Source: Conchocele bisecta (Eukaryota; Mollusca; Bivalvia; Lucinida; Thyasiridae). Taken from it: DNA of 64,000 nucleotides. How positions within the stretch are numbered: the stretch's first letter is position 1; each line of letters opens with the position of its first letter. Location: the NCBI GenBank assembly GCA_029237695.1, contig CM055265.1:219779679-219843678 (forward strand), in the 5' to 3' direction. The notes under the pieces are model-generated. The model searched no databases, was not told the origin of the DNA, and worked only from the letters and a program-made list of their open reading frames with translations. Both the position numbers and the translations under genes were made by a program. Positions 22,137 to 33,869 of the stretch are shown here, one piece after another.

Positions 22137-22612
22137 TATCATTCCAATTCAATTTTTTCTGCAGAATGTCCAGACGAACTTTATAAGTAATGCTGCTCAA
22201 TTTGGTATTTGCGGACTCGTTGTGTTAACGGCTGGAACATGGTCATCATTAAAAGGATGACACCGCAACGTATTGATGAAAAATAAGATTTATCCGAGAC
22301 CGCATGGGCGCCGCCATTACGCCAGACAAAACAATAGACCACGTAATTCCATACCCTGTAACGGCCTAGTGTGCCTTTAGAGGTATGTTTATTTTGTTTG
22401 TTTCGTTTTCATTGTTAATACCCTCTCGCCGATAGGTCGTTGATCCATGTGCGTACGTACGTGCGAGCGTGCCAAACTGTGTATCTAGGGATGGTTGGTA
22501 CTTTGTTATGCTTTGCATACGATCTACGTCCGATCGCCAAATGTCAAGATCACTAATGGTCACATATGATGCTGCCGCCGCAAGGTTCTGCGGTCTGCGG
22601 TGTGTAGATGGG

Positions 22613-23340
22613 ATTTGTATACGACCGTTTTTAAAAAACGGTACGTATTATGTTTTACCGCGAGGCGGCCGGGCGGCTGACAGAAAAAGTGCATAGTTCG
22701 TGTACACAACGCCTCCGAAACCGTTCAGTGGATCGTTCTGAATCTAACACACGTCTTCTACACATATTGAAGATGTGCACCTTGGTGTTTTTATGCCAAA
22801 AAATATATTATTTTTTTTTAAATATCACCTTTTAAACTTAGCCATTGTTTCTACATTTTTCTATACAATTCTATATAGGGTACATAGTTTGTGTACGCAA
22901 CTCCTCCGAAACCGTTCAGTCGATCGTTCTGAAACTATTCACACGTCTTCTACACATATTGAAGATGTGCACCTTGGTGTTTCTATGCCGAAAAATATTT
23001 TTTAACAAAGATATCACCTTTTTAACTTAGCAATTCTTTCTACATTTTTCTATACAATTCTATACACGGTACAGAGTTTGTGTACACAACTCCTCCGAAA
23101 CCGTTCAGTCGATCGTTCTGAAACTATACACACGTCTTCTACATATATTGAAGATGTGCACCTTGGTATTTATATGGTGAAACAATATTTTTTAACAAAA
23201 ATATCACCTTTTTAACTTAGCCATTTTTTCTACATTTTTCTATACATTTCTATATAGGGAGTTTTTGTACACAACTCCTCCGAAACCATTCATTTCTACA
23301 TTGTTGTATCCAATTCTATATCATTTCTACTTTACACATC
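22613..23340 (+). repeat. Tandem ~180-bp repeat, three further copies
   Basis: Each unit carries CTCCGAAACCGTTCAGTCGA, CACACGTCTTCTACACATAT and ATTGAAGATGTGCACCTTGG. A segment at 23,370-23,500 (GAGATGAAGAAATAATGCTA) also matches 21,830-21,945, so the whole 21.5-21.95 kb block and 22.6-23.5 kb block are duplicated. Confidence 0.8.
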
Positions 23341-23825
23341 TCTGCCTAAATTAGTATACATGTTTAGCACAACGAGATGAAGAAATAATGCTATAGAGTT
23401 TCAAATTCTCATTAATGTTTCTTGCCGTGGTGACAGCTTCACATTTCTGCATCTTCGCTGTCTGGCCCATATTCGACGGGCGTATTTTGTGACTTACGGT
23501 ACTCTTGTTACAAATAGTACGGCTTTGCGGGCTGCGGAAGCAGCGTTCACAAATGTTACGGTGTCCGCACGGCAATTGTAAAAGTCATGAGATCAAAATG
23601 CGTGAAAAGACCGCAAGATGCTAGTTAACAAACCGCGAGGTGTCCTCACGGCAACCGCAAGGCAATCGCAAGGCGCTCGCATGATTGTTGTGGTCGCCGC
23701 AAAGTTGGCGTGGCGGGTGTATAAGACGATATTTAGAACATCGTACGGCCATCTGACCGAGGACAGTAACCAGTTATTTTCAAATTATCTATTTCACGCA
23801 TTCTGACAATAGGCATTGAATTGCA

Positions 23826-23895
23826 CAGTGGAACATCTGTAAACCGGACACCCTGGGGACCTTCCCAGGGTGTCCGGTTTAGAGATATTCCACTG
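23826..23895. mobile_element. 70-bp palindromic MITE with CAGTGGAA ends
   Basis: CAGTGGAACATCTGTAAACC and its complement GGTTTAGAGATATTCCACTG flank CGGACACCCTGGGGACC. Ends of the form CAGT...ACTG resemble pogo/Tigger-type termini (inference). Its inner GTGTCCGGTTTAGAGA matches the core of the 45-bp minisatellite at 779-1,640 and 13,375-13,705. Confidence 0.7.
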
Positions 23896-23899
23896 TAAT

Positions 23900-25000
23900 T
23901 AAGCACTCCACGAACGGTTTTTGTCATTTTGAATCTTGAAAAGACACGACAATGAAAGAAATGACAGTAAACCCATTCAAATTAAGCACAATGGGGCCAC
24001 AAGGGTGATCGTTTTAGAGGGGTTATACTGTGCATAATAAATGATTAAACGTTCGTAGGAATTAATTACACAAAGTGTAAACATGGTAAATATAAAATGT
24101 TTATACACTGTTTATCAACACTGTTATATAACAAAATAAATAGATGCTCTCAAACGAATTCCCATTCATATGAGGTTTATTAAACGGTGTCAGGCACATT
24201 TCAAGGTATTAGGTGACAGATAGATACACTTGAATTCAATGATAATTGCTTCATAAGAGTCCTGTGATATATGAATATTACATATGTGAAACATTGTCTT
24301 GTTACTGATTGTATACTATATGGACAATTGTGTTGCCATCTCGGTCATCTTTGTATGTGCAAGCCATTGTACAGCTTCACCACTTCGTGCGCTTGATACA
24401 TGCAGCAAATAATATGACGGTACACCAAATAGAATTTGGTGCAACACATAATAGACAAAATAATACAAAAGACGAGATATCTGAGCATTTCTCCCATCAA
24501 TCTGAAAATATATGTGGCTGTGTGTAAACTGTTCAATCTGATACACAGCCTATGTTAGTGGACACGTTACCCATAGGTCATAGTCATATTTACACGCATA
24601 GTAGGTTTTAGTTTAAACATAGTTTATTGCATATAAGTACAAGTTTTCACAACATTAGTTACAGCCCTTACCCACGTATGTCAACAATACATCAATTTAA
24701 CAGCAATGGCGATAAGTATACAGGTATATGTACATGGGTACATACCAATAATCATGCGGTTTATATATACGAATGTACAATGTACGAAAAGAAAAATCGG
24801 ATAAAAACAGAGAGTACAGAAAGTGAGAGAGGAGATTGGGAGAAAGAATGAAAGAGTCACAACGTCACTACGTAACCTAATGCATAGATATATGTGTACT
24901 GCAGTTGATGTCAGTGTTCGTTGTTATCAGGTGGTACTGGATGATGTTGGCAAATGGAAAGCATCCGATAGAGCTTGCGTTTCAGGCATCCACCAAGTGT
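23900..25000. other. Noncoding interval
   Basis: No recognised gene or RNA. Short frames near 24.3-24.9 kb on both strands are AT-rich and unsupported. Confidence 0.4.
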
Positions 25001-25029
25001 GTTACTCAAATATTTTCGTAGCTTTAATA

Positions 25030-27560
25030 TAATCTTGTATAGCTTTAAAAATAACAGTATTTCACTCATTATTTTCTTCAGGTATGCCATGCAAAAGTAT
25101 ATGTGCGTTTAGAGGATACAATTGTCGCAGTGACTGGCATAAAATTAGACGTTGCGCATGATATTTGATACATTCAAAGAAGTAATGTTCAGCATCCTCT
25201 ACAACTTTACTACATTCGCAGTAGGGAGTTACTCTGATATGGTTATTGCAAAGATCACAATTAAGACTGCTACATTTATTTCGAATTCTTGCATGCATAA
25301 CTGAAAACAACCGATCTCCCTCTAAATAGTATGGTGGTATATTATATTGAGTTACATAGTTGTTGGGCGCATGGTGTGTTGAAGTGTCTAAGACTATCTA
25401 CATTTCTCAGCAACGGGTCAGTCTTATTCCAGAGTTGTACCGAAGATGGTATAAACGATTGATTGTATACTTCCAGTCGTGTAGTGGGGAAATTTAAATC
25501 AAATTGATTTCTAAGATTGTAACGAGATATATTATTAAGAGTGGGTGAAATCAGGTTAGAAATATAACTAGGTACTTGATTATTGTTGGCTTTGTACATG
25601 ATCGAATGCTTTTGAATACTACGTCAAACAGATAGAAGTTGTCATCCAACTTCTTGCCTTAATTTGTCGAGTGATACTGACCGTGGTAAGCCTGTTACTA
25701 TTCTCGCGACTTAATTCTGAATTTTTTCCAACAAATCCTTTTCATATTCTGTACACCCATCCCAGGCTGATGAAGCATATTCTAGCATAGCTCTCATATA
25801 AGATATATATATTTGGTTTAAAGACTGTCTGCTTATCTTAAATTTTAGGTTACGCATTATTCCCAATACTCTCGTAGTCGAATTAATTATATTTTGTATG
25901 TGGGTATGCCATTTTCCGTTATTGCTCAGTGTTAAACCAAGATGCTTATGATCGTCAACAAAGGTTATGGATGTGTTCTGAAAGATTATGTTTAAGGGTC
26001 GATCAAGTTTTCTTAATGTAAGAAGCATCGCATCAGTCTTGTTCGGATTAAAACTAACCAACCATTGTGTAGCCCAATCAGAAATCATTAGCAGGTAATG
26101 ATTTATTATGCCGTCTAGATCACAAACATTTGTTGAAGAAAAGGGCAGAGAGCTGTCGTCAGCAAATAATCGTACGATACGTAATAGATGGTCAGTTATG
26201 TCGTAGACATATATTAAAATAGTAATGGGCCGAGTACCGAACCTTGTGGTACGCCAACAGTAAGTAATTTTGTATCTGAGGTTGTGGACCGTATTGATAC
26301 GGACTGTTTCCTGTTCGACAAGTAGTTTTTGATCCAGTGCAAAATACAACCATTTAATCCATTTTTCCCTAGCTTAAATATTAACCCCTTATGCCATTCT
26401 CTATCAAAGGCTTTAGAAATATCACAAAACACTATACATGTAGATTGTCGTTCATCAAATGCCTGACATATTTGATGGTGAATATCTATAAGTTGATATA
26501 CCTTTGAATGGCCTGGTAAAAAACCAGATTGCCTGTTATAGATCAATTATTGTTGTGAGTGCAAGTGATTATAAATATTATTCTCTCCATTACCTTACAT
26601 AGACAGCTTAAGAATGATATCGGGCGATAATTTGAAGGCGTCTGTGGACACCCCTTTTTAAATAGAGAAATTACACTTGTTAATTTCCACGCCATTGGAA
26701 ATTGACATTCACTGACAGATCTATAGAAGAGGATCGTCAGAGGTTTTGAGACAGATGTAATACTTCCTTTTAACATTCTATGACTAATTAGGTCGTATCC
26801 ACAAGCTTTATTAGTTTGCAAAATTCGTAGTATATCACCAACCTCAGATTCATTTATATTAATCGTATCTTAGTTCTTAATTCAGACGGTGGTAGTAGTT
26901 CTTAAGACAGTTTGCTTTTTCGGCATCAGAAAAATATTCGCTGTTATCGTCATTGGTTTTTAAAGGAGAAATAGTACCACTTGACTTGCTGTCTTTCACA
27001 AAGTGTCGGACTAGCTTCCAGAAATAATTTTTTGTTATTCGAAACTGATTCTGTTAGATTAAACTCTATGTCGTTATAAAATGCTTCTCTGGCATGTTTT
27101 CTTCATATTATTAACTTTATTCCGAGTTGTTTTGTATTTATTCCAATCGTCCACCCGTCCAAATTGTATTGCTTTCTTTCGTAACTTGTCCCTTAGCTTG
27201 CTTGTTTGGCGAATTTTGGAATCATACCATGGTGTATGGTTAGGCCGCACTGTGACTTGGCTGCATGGAATGCATTGCTTAGCTAGGTCAATGAATTTAG
27301 ATGTAAATATATTAGATGCATCATGTACACCACCGTTATATAAAATTGTCCTATCAGTATTAAGCATGAGCTCGTTAAATTTAGCAAAGTCTGCTCTTTT
27401 ATAGTTCCATACAGTTCGTTTATATGAATTATTATATTAACTTTCAGCTGGTATGATGTTCACTTACGTTTGGCGAAACAGATAATACATCGCTTTTGAG
27501 AATGATCTGATCTTAGTTAAAAATAATTGCATCCAGTAAGGTTGAAGTAGTTGTGGAAAG
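25030..27560 (-). mobile_element. 5'-truncated CR1/Jockey-like LINE
   Basis: Minus-strand frames in order give a possible endonuclease tail and a linker (about 27,400-27,080). The reverse transcriptase follows, then a C-terminal region with LNCDLCNNH and a Cys/His cluster ending near 25,062. RT landmarks are FCDISKAFDREWH (catalytic Asp, about 26,400), GVPQGSVLGPLLF (about 26,220-26,250) and FADDSS (about 26,150). Frame changes near 26,540, 26,220 and 25,600 and an early stop show it is dead. No poly-A tail is visible, which fits CR1/Jockey-type ends. The clade is inferred from motif style. Confidence 0.85.
25711..26821 (-). pseudogene. LINE reverse transcriptase domain remnant
   Basis: Three overlapping minus-strand frames cover the RT fingers and palm. 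The first (26,821-26,543) has KACGYDLISHRMLK and NYRPIS. The second (26,546-26,214) has the DISKAFD motif and the GVPQGSVLGP loop. The third (26,349-25,711) carries the FADD box and a thumb-like LEYASSAWDGCTEYEKD. The sequence between the second and third needs a frameshift immediately after the GVPQGS loop. The reaction would be target-primed reverse transcription, but the gene cannot make a full protein. Confidence 0.85.
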
Positions 27561-28140
27561 AGACAGCAAGGTATATAATTACCATGATGATGTATTTACA
27601 AATAATGATATACACAAATAATGAATATTCAAGACAGTACGGACAACGTTCTCTCGATAGTCCACCAAACCTCAATCACACAATCAAGGCACCGTCACGA
27701 TTCTGGAACAGGCAAGTATTGTATAACAATGTTCTTACGTTCAATATACGGACTTAAAGGTTCTATCATCCCACTCAGGTTTCCGCCATGATGAGGGTGA
27801 CGTTATGAAATTAAAGAACGAGCCCGATATCCCATCTGCCTCTCTACTAAACTCCATGCGACGCACAATATTCCACGCGTATACAATACAGAGAACCCAT
27901 TTACTATCTAATTAAACATATCTGATCATCTTCCATCAGCATGAAATAATCCAATGAGATTTTATGTATTTCTCCCTCTCTCTCTCTCTGACCAAGCTGC
28001 CAGATATGTCTATTCACACAACCATCTCTCACAAACATCCAACACACACTGTTCTACAAGATTTAAACTCACTTGCGAACTACCCACAAGTACTAAAATA
28101 GCTCACTGACCAGTAACAAAAGATTTCCATTCAATCAAAA
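27561..28140. other. Noncoding interval with CT microsatellite
   Basis: A short CT repeat lies at about 27,970-27,990. Nothing else was recognised. Confidence 0.4.
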
Positions 28141-28187
28141 TTGGTCATTTACCCCCAGGTACGGGGCGCCAAGTGGGACATGGCTCA

Positions 28188-28380
28188 ATTGTGTCAACAA
28201 AATTCATTTTTGTGCCACAAAATTCAATTCTGTGTCACAAAATTCACTTTTGTGCCACAGAATTCAATTCCGTGTCACAAAATTCAATTCTGTGTAACAA
28301 AATTCAATTCTGTGTCACAGAATTCAATTCTGTGTCACAAAATTCAATTCTGTGCCACAAAATTCAATTCTGTCAATTCT
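28188..28380 (+). repeat. 20-bp tandem repeat CACAAAATTCAATTCTGTGT
   Basis: Nine to ten copies of a 20-bp unit alternate between GTGTCACA and GTGCCACA. Open frames across it (Q-N-S-I-L-C-H-K-I repeats) are artefacts. Degenerate relatives (ACAAAATTGAATCC and similar) occur at 29,440-29,560, so the array may once have been longer or seeded twice. Confidence 0.9.
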
Positions 28381-28965
28381 GCACACGCATGTAAGAAGGA
28401 CTACCATTGGTCAGAAACTGCACTGGAGAAATGGGTCACGGTCGCCGATCTACACATTCAATGTCGATGATTTATTTCTCATTCTGCCGATGATTCATTT
28501 CTCATTCTGCCATTTTGCTTCAACTATCTCCAAACAGTCAAACGTTGACAAACCCATTCGTATTTAAAGTCATTTGCGTTATAATTGTACACATAATTCA
28601 TGTACATGTAGATCTCCCGCGAGTACTGACGTCATTTAGTGTGTATCGCAAGGTACATTTGCCCCAGTTAAATCAATAATACACGCGCTGTGGCCTGTGT
28701 TCTGACTGCTGTCTGTGTTTATAAACGAATGTGTGTATTGGGCCATTTGAGGAAACCATTTGTAGTATTTGTGTAGATACCATGGATACATTGTACTAAG
28801 ATGGTGTATACTGTAAATAATGCATGTAGACACATAGTTGCGAACACGTAACGTCGCAACTAGTAGACACAGATCCAATACCATTTGTTTCACAAGGTTA
28901 GATCTACTGTTAGAATACGACGTCATCTAATGTCATTTTCGAGCATAAATCGTTACCTGATAAAT

Positions 28966-29112
28966 AGAATACCAGGCTAGTGTATTTTAATATCAAGTTT
29001 ATCAGGCTCGGCTCGGAAACGGTAGGAATTCCTCGGCAAACCTCGGAATTCCTACGCGTTTCCTAGCCTTGCCTGATAAACTTGATATCAAAATACACTA
29101 GCCTGGTATTCT
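28966..29112. mobile_element. MITE-like palindrome, family C
   Basis: The arms read AGAATACCAGGCTAGTGTAT and its complement, with inner TATCAAGTTTATCAGGC also mirrored. It is 147 bp long. The element at 55,944-56,083 has a similar plan, with AGAATA ends, TAGTG, GGCCTTGCC and then TATTCTCTATAT. Confidence 0.75.
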
Positions 29113-29119
29113 CTATATA

Positions 29120-29860
29120 TGGGCATGCTCTCAGGTCCTGGCTATGTCCCGGCTACTTTATGTTTGACACTGTTTACATAATTGAGGGAAAATTCTGAAT
29201 ATTTTTCTTATTTCTCCTTCAAAGTATATATGCATATATGGTGTGACCACTCATTTGTAATCATAATATAACCAAAATAACTGTCCATAAAGAAGTATAA
29301 TATTGATATATTGGGTTATATTTTCGCATTGAAATATTTAAACCTGCAAGTGTACTCCACCATCTAGTAAAATGGACTAAGACCGATCTCAACCAATCAA
29401 CGTAGAGATGACATAGACTATTCTACGCAAACTAATTATTGTGGACAAAAATGAATTCTGTCCTACAAAACTGAATTTTCTTCACAAAACTCAATTCTGT
29501 CTTACAAAATTGAATCCTTTATAACAAAAATGAATTTTGTATACGAAACGTCTGCAGAATTGAATTTTGCAAAGTATCGTGTGTTAGTTACAAATAATTT
29601 AACGAACACTGTAGACCCCGATCAGATCACATGTCTAGCCAAACGGCTGATGCATTTAATCCAGTGACATAATGCTTTCTATATTGTTATAATAATGCAA
29701 ACCTAAAAAACACTCACACGTGTCACTGGAAAAGCGATCTACTTTCATTTATTGACCACAATTATGTCACAGTGTTATGAACAAGATTCACATTCCGCTA
29801 TGTATATAAACTTACATGCAACTCGAGTATGAAGTGACGCGGCAGAATATCGATTACATG
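29120..29860. other. AT-rich noncoding interval
   Basis: It holds the degenerate CAAAATTGAATTC-like copies at 29,440-29,560. Otherwise nothing was recognised. Confidence 0.4.
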
Positions 29861-29869
29861 AGTGACCAT

Positions 29870-31460
29870 TACATAATGTACATACAACCCGTGCAGATCC
29901 GGACCAGCCTAGGCACAACTATACTGTCTGATCAGGGTATACTCTGTTGTCCACTACGCAAACATGTAGAATCCTCCTATTATAAATAAGTATACCATGC
30001 CAAGGTAGAATGTATCAACTGGGTGAGTGAACAGCACAGTTCTACAACCAATATAGATCCAGACCAGCCTGCACACGAACGTATATTCTGATCAGCGTAT
30101 ACTCCATTAGTTACTATGTGATAATGACGGATCAGGTTCTTATACGTTACGATGACGTGATGTGCGATAACATATCGACTGATTCCAATAACCGCTCAGA
30201 ATATAACCAAAGTAGGCACAGACCAGCCTACATCGAATTATATGCTGAGCAGGATATAGTACTCGGTGTATCACTCCGTAATAGACTTGAATCATCTGAG
30301 TACAGCTTGAAATTGTAAAACGTGTGACTGCATGATTGAATCGTACATCACCTACAGGCACAGACAAGTCTACACACAACGTATAGTCTAATCAGTGTAT
30401 ACTCTGTGCTCTATGCGTTACCCCTGAGAAATGTAACATCTGTCAAGTAGTCAATAAACGAACCATACATGATTTACAACCAGTGTAGACCGAGACCAGT
30501 TTAGACACGAATGTATAATCTGATCTGGGTATACTCTGCTTGTTACTCCTTAAAAAGGAACATTAGCCAAGTTTATTAGAGTATGGTGTGACATGACAGA
30601 ACAAGTAGTGGATTAACGAACCATACATGATTTACTACCAGTGTAGACAGAGACCAGCTTACACACGAATGTATAATCTGATATGGGTACACTCTGCGTG
30701 TTACTCCTTAAAACGGCGTGACATGACGTGACATGACAGAACCAGTAGTGGATGAATGAACTATACATGATTTACAACCAGTGTAGACAGAGACCAGCGT
30801 GGACACAAATATATCTAATCTGGGTATACTCTGCTTGTTATTCCTTAAAACGGAACATCAGTCAAGTCTTATTAAAGTATGGTGTGACATGATATAACAC
30901 GTAGTGGACGAATGAACCATACATGATTTACAACCGGTGTAGATCCAGACCAGCATAGACACGAATGTATAATCTGATATGTGTATACTCTGTTTGTTAC
31001 TCCTTAAAACGTAACGTCAACCAAGTTTATTAGAGTATGGTGTGACATGACAGAACAAGTAGTGGATGAATGAACCATACATGATTTACAATCAGTAGAC
31101 CGAGATCAGCTTAGACAAACATGTATAATCTGATATGGGTACTCTGTTTGTTACTCCTTAAAAGGGAACATCAGCCAAGTTATCTTAGTATGACCAGTGT
31201 AGCCCCAGACCAGCCTACACACGAATGTTTAATCTGACCAGGGTATACTCCTGCCACTCCACATCCATAATGTAGAATCATCCCAGTATACTGCCTTGAC
31301 CCTTAATATGCCGAGATATGGTTGAATATATTGACTGAACCATACATGGTCTACAACCAGAGTAGACACAAACCTGCCTAATCGCGTGTGTATAGTCTGA
31401 TTAGGGTGTACTCTGTTTGTCACTCTGCAATAATAGAAAATAAGTATGTATGACTCATCA
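29870..31460. repeat. ~157-bp tandem array from a SINE-like sequence
   Basis: Units carry GAACCATACATGATTTACAA, CCAGTGTAGACCGAGACCAG, TAATCTGATCTGGGTATACT and GTATGGTGTGACATGACA. Unit starts lie near 30,460, 30,620, 30,757, 30,914 and 31,073, so spacing is mostly 137-160 bp. More diverged units lie on both sides. The TGTAGATCCAGACCAGCCT part matches the dispersed repeat near position 390. Confidence 0.85.
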
Positions 31461-31483
31461 GTACAATTACGTTTTGTTGTCAA

Positions 31484-32398
31484 AGTGCACTCTGACGGCC
31501 CAATTATAACTATGCCGCTTGCTCAGGGCATACTCTGACTGACACAGCACAATCAATGACCAAGATACCATATGGCTCCCCTTGGAGGTAGGTGAGTAGA
31601 CACCAGGGACAATACACTCAGGTAACTGCTTATATGTCAATGGATTTATAGCCAATAACAGAGTCCAGTAGTGGGTATATATGATATGTGTCGTGTGGTT
31701 TGCCAGATAAAAGTGATACACTGTGCGATTTTATGTGTATGAGGATATCTACAATGGTGGTTCATGTCGTTAAAAACTGACATATTTCACTGAGTGGGGT
31801 AATATAATTGATAGAAGTCCGTTCCCCTGGCTTTTCTGCATTTGATTGCCTACATTATAGCATATGTTCCACTTCACATGTTGAGTTCTTTGTCAAATGG
31901 CAGAACAGGTGAAACTGCAGATTATATTTAGCACATGAGCTCCAAAGAGCAGAAAAAATTGCAGATATCCTAGTATGTGTTTCAGTGAGCAGACGCTATT
32001 TTGGATATGTTCGCATCCAGTTGAAAATCTCCACAGAGAAAAACTGGAGCATAGTTTAACAATTGGTGCATTTTTTATGGAGTCACTGATGCTTCTAATG
32101 ACGTTTAAAACCAGATGACATGAACGTCACATGTCATGCTTTATCGCTTTTTGAACGTCATTTTGACCATCTTCATTTTATTCGTTTGGTATACCGTTAG
32201 CGCATAATAAGAATACGTAAGTACGGTGATGCGGCCAGCCAATCAAATTCTCTCCAGGTATTATTATACATGTATCACACATATTTTATGAAATAGGTTA
32301 AGACGTGTCATAATAATGTTTTCATGTGATAAATAAAGGATCACAAAATAATTTCCATTTGATATGAGAGTACCATGTATGAGTCTAGTCACGCACAA
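31484..32398. other. Left flank of Polinton 1, no gene
   Basis: Noncoding and AT-rich. I looked here for a terminal inverted repeat pairing with sequence right of 47.8 kb and found none. The left boundary of the element is therefore unknown. Confidence 0.45.
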
Positions 32399-32883
32399 TT
32401 AGTCTGATATATTGTTATCGGCTAAAGCTTTAGACACGATAACGTCGATGCTGTTTTTCTTAGACCTCGCGAGAACCGCTATTCGATCGTGCTTTCTGCT
32501 CTTAATTTCTAGTTTTCTACCCACTAATCTGGCAGTCATACAGAGCAGTCCAGCCACAGTGGCTACCCCGCTCAAAGCTCCAGCTCCACAGCCACGACTG
32601 TGGACAACAAGGCCACGCTTCCAGCCCCACCCATTACAGCGACTGCCGATAGCAAGGTGCTCACCCCCTCCGCTATATTTGCAGCTCGTCTATATTTTTT
32701 AGCAGCTAATCCCCTAGTTTCCCCATCTTGTTTTAGAATCTGCTGTATCTCGACGATATTTTCCAACCTGAAGTTTGACGGGGTCAAACTCCTATCCCCC
32801 AATTTTAATGCTCGATTGGGTGTTGAAACAGGATCGGCATGTTTTGGTTGTAGGTTCAACGGTATTAAATGTTCATTCGTCAT
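32399..32883 (-). pseudogene. Polinton small protein with hydrophobic Gly/Ala segment
   Basis: The start ATG at 32,883 overlaps the previous gene's stop as ATGA. The N-terminal 100 residues include an amphipathic part (ENIVEIQQILKQDGETRG) and a hydrophobic Ala/Gly stretch (LLSAVAVMGGAGSVALLS). A frame change near 32,575 leads into a second hydrophobic stretch and a basic helical tail with KLEIKSRKHDR, ending at TAA 32,399-32,401. The layout suggests a membrane-inserting protein. I have seen similar proteins associated with invertebrate Polintons but know no function. A single frameshift makes it a probable pseudogene. Confidence 0.6.
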
Positions 32884-33155
32884 AAATAAAGTTCAATTAA
32901 CAATGTTACAACAGTGGAAGAACTCGCTGGGTCAGCGATTTTCGTAACAAAGTTAATAACACTGCCTTCGGAAACTCTAATTGGATTGTCACCGGCGAAC
33001 AAAACCCGAGCTGACCTCTGTCCAGCGAGTTTAGTGACTCCAATCGCCCGTTCTTCCCCATCCAGTACGATATTTACGATGACCGCGGCGACAAAATTAC
33101 CCTTAAAATTAACCGAGCAGACCGCCATTCGAAGAAGTGTACCGGGAGTTGTCAT
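32880..33155 (-). CDS. Conserved Polinton 91-aa protein
   Basis: An intact 91-codon frame on the minus strand. The start ATG at 33,153-33,155 overlaps the upstream stop (ATGA), and its own stop overlaps the next start the same way. The predicted fold is mostly beta, with repeated hydrophobic strands. The C-terminal SVINFVTKIADP is nearly identical in Polinton element 2 at about 63,838-63,880, so the protein is conserved between the two elements. Function is unknown. A structural or capsid-associated role is inferred from its place beside the penton-like gene. Confidence 0.7.
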   Translation of the reverse strand: MTTPGTLLRMAVCSVNFKGNFVAAVIVNIVLDGEERAIGVTKLAGQRSARVLFAGDNPIRVSEGSVINFVTKIADPASSSTVVTLLIELYL

Positions 33156-33819
33156 GACGTATTCCCTATATCTGTTGCTCGCGTTGGCACCGAACGACTA
33201 TTCTTAGGCTCCATTTTCCAACCCCCCCCCCCCCCCCCTCTCCTCTGCCAAAACTGTTATGACACGTTTTTCTGGTTGCAATAGACGTACCTGCTCTACA
33301 GACGTGTCCAACAATGCGGCAAGCTTCTCGATACCGGTATGGGCCTCAACACGAACCTTTTCAGATGTCTCCTCAAGGGCTTTATGAGCGTCTCTACGAA
33401 CTCGATTTAGTTTATCGGAAACTTCCATAAACTCTGTATGGGCCTCTTCCCGAAATTCGGTTATTTTTCCGCCTAGTTCAGTAAGTGCTGTCTGGTCCTC
33501 AGAGCGCAACATCCCATAGGCTTCCGTAAGGTCCGTCTGTGTATCTGATCGGACTTTCTCAATACCCGTCCGGACTTCCTCAATCCCCGTCCGGACCTCT
33601 TCGTGAACTTGTGCTATAGATGTTAGGACGTCCGTTCTCAGTTGTGTTATACTTCTATGAATGTACTGTAGCTGAAGTCACAGTGTCATCAACCAGAGCT
33701 ACGGTTTTCCCGGAAGTTAAAAAATCACTCTCTGTGGGGCTGAATCCACCACCTGAATTATATTTGTACTTCGGTGGGGATAATAAATTGGAAGAACTAT
33801 CTGGTCCGTATATACTCAT
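33152..33819 (-). pseudogene. Polinton coiled-coil protein
   Basis: An N-terminal segment from ATG 33,817-33,819 (MSIYGPDSSSNLLSPPKYKY) leads after a frame change near 33,660 into a long coiled coil. Visible heptad-like repeats are VRTGIEEVRTGIEKVRSD, TELGGKITEFREEAHTE and EKVRVEAHTGIEKLAALL. A 17-base C run at about 33,221-33,237 then breaks the frame. Beyond it another frame runs to a TGA overlapping the next gene's ATG. Two frame breaks, one in a homopolymer, could be decay or sequencing error. Trimeric fibre-like or scaffold roles are possible (inference). No globular domain was recognised. Confidence 0.6.
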
Positions 33820-33869
33820 AATGTTGGTTGTTATAAATTATATTACGAACAGGAGTTTAATTCTTTGAA

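Noticed and set aside
22060..22260. Membrane protein with a poly-Leu segment
   Set aside because: The Leu run is a CTA microsatellite, and no other support exists.
28188..28380. CRISPR-like array
   Set aside because: The 20-bp units abut with no unique spacers, and the context is a eukaryotic genome.
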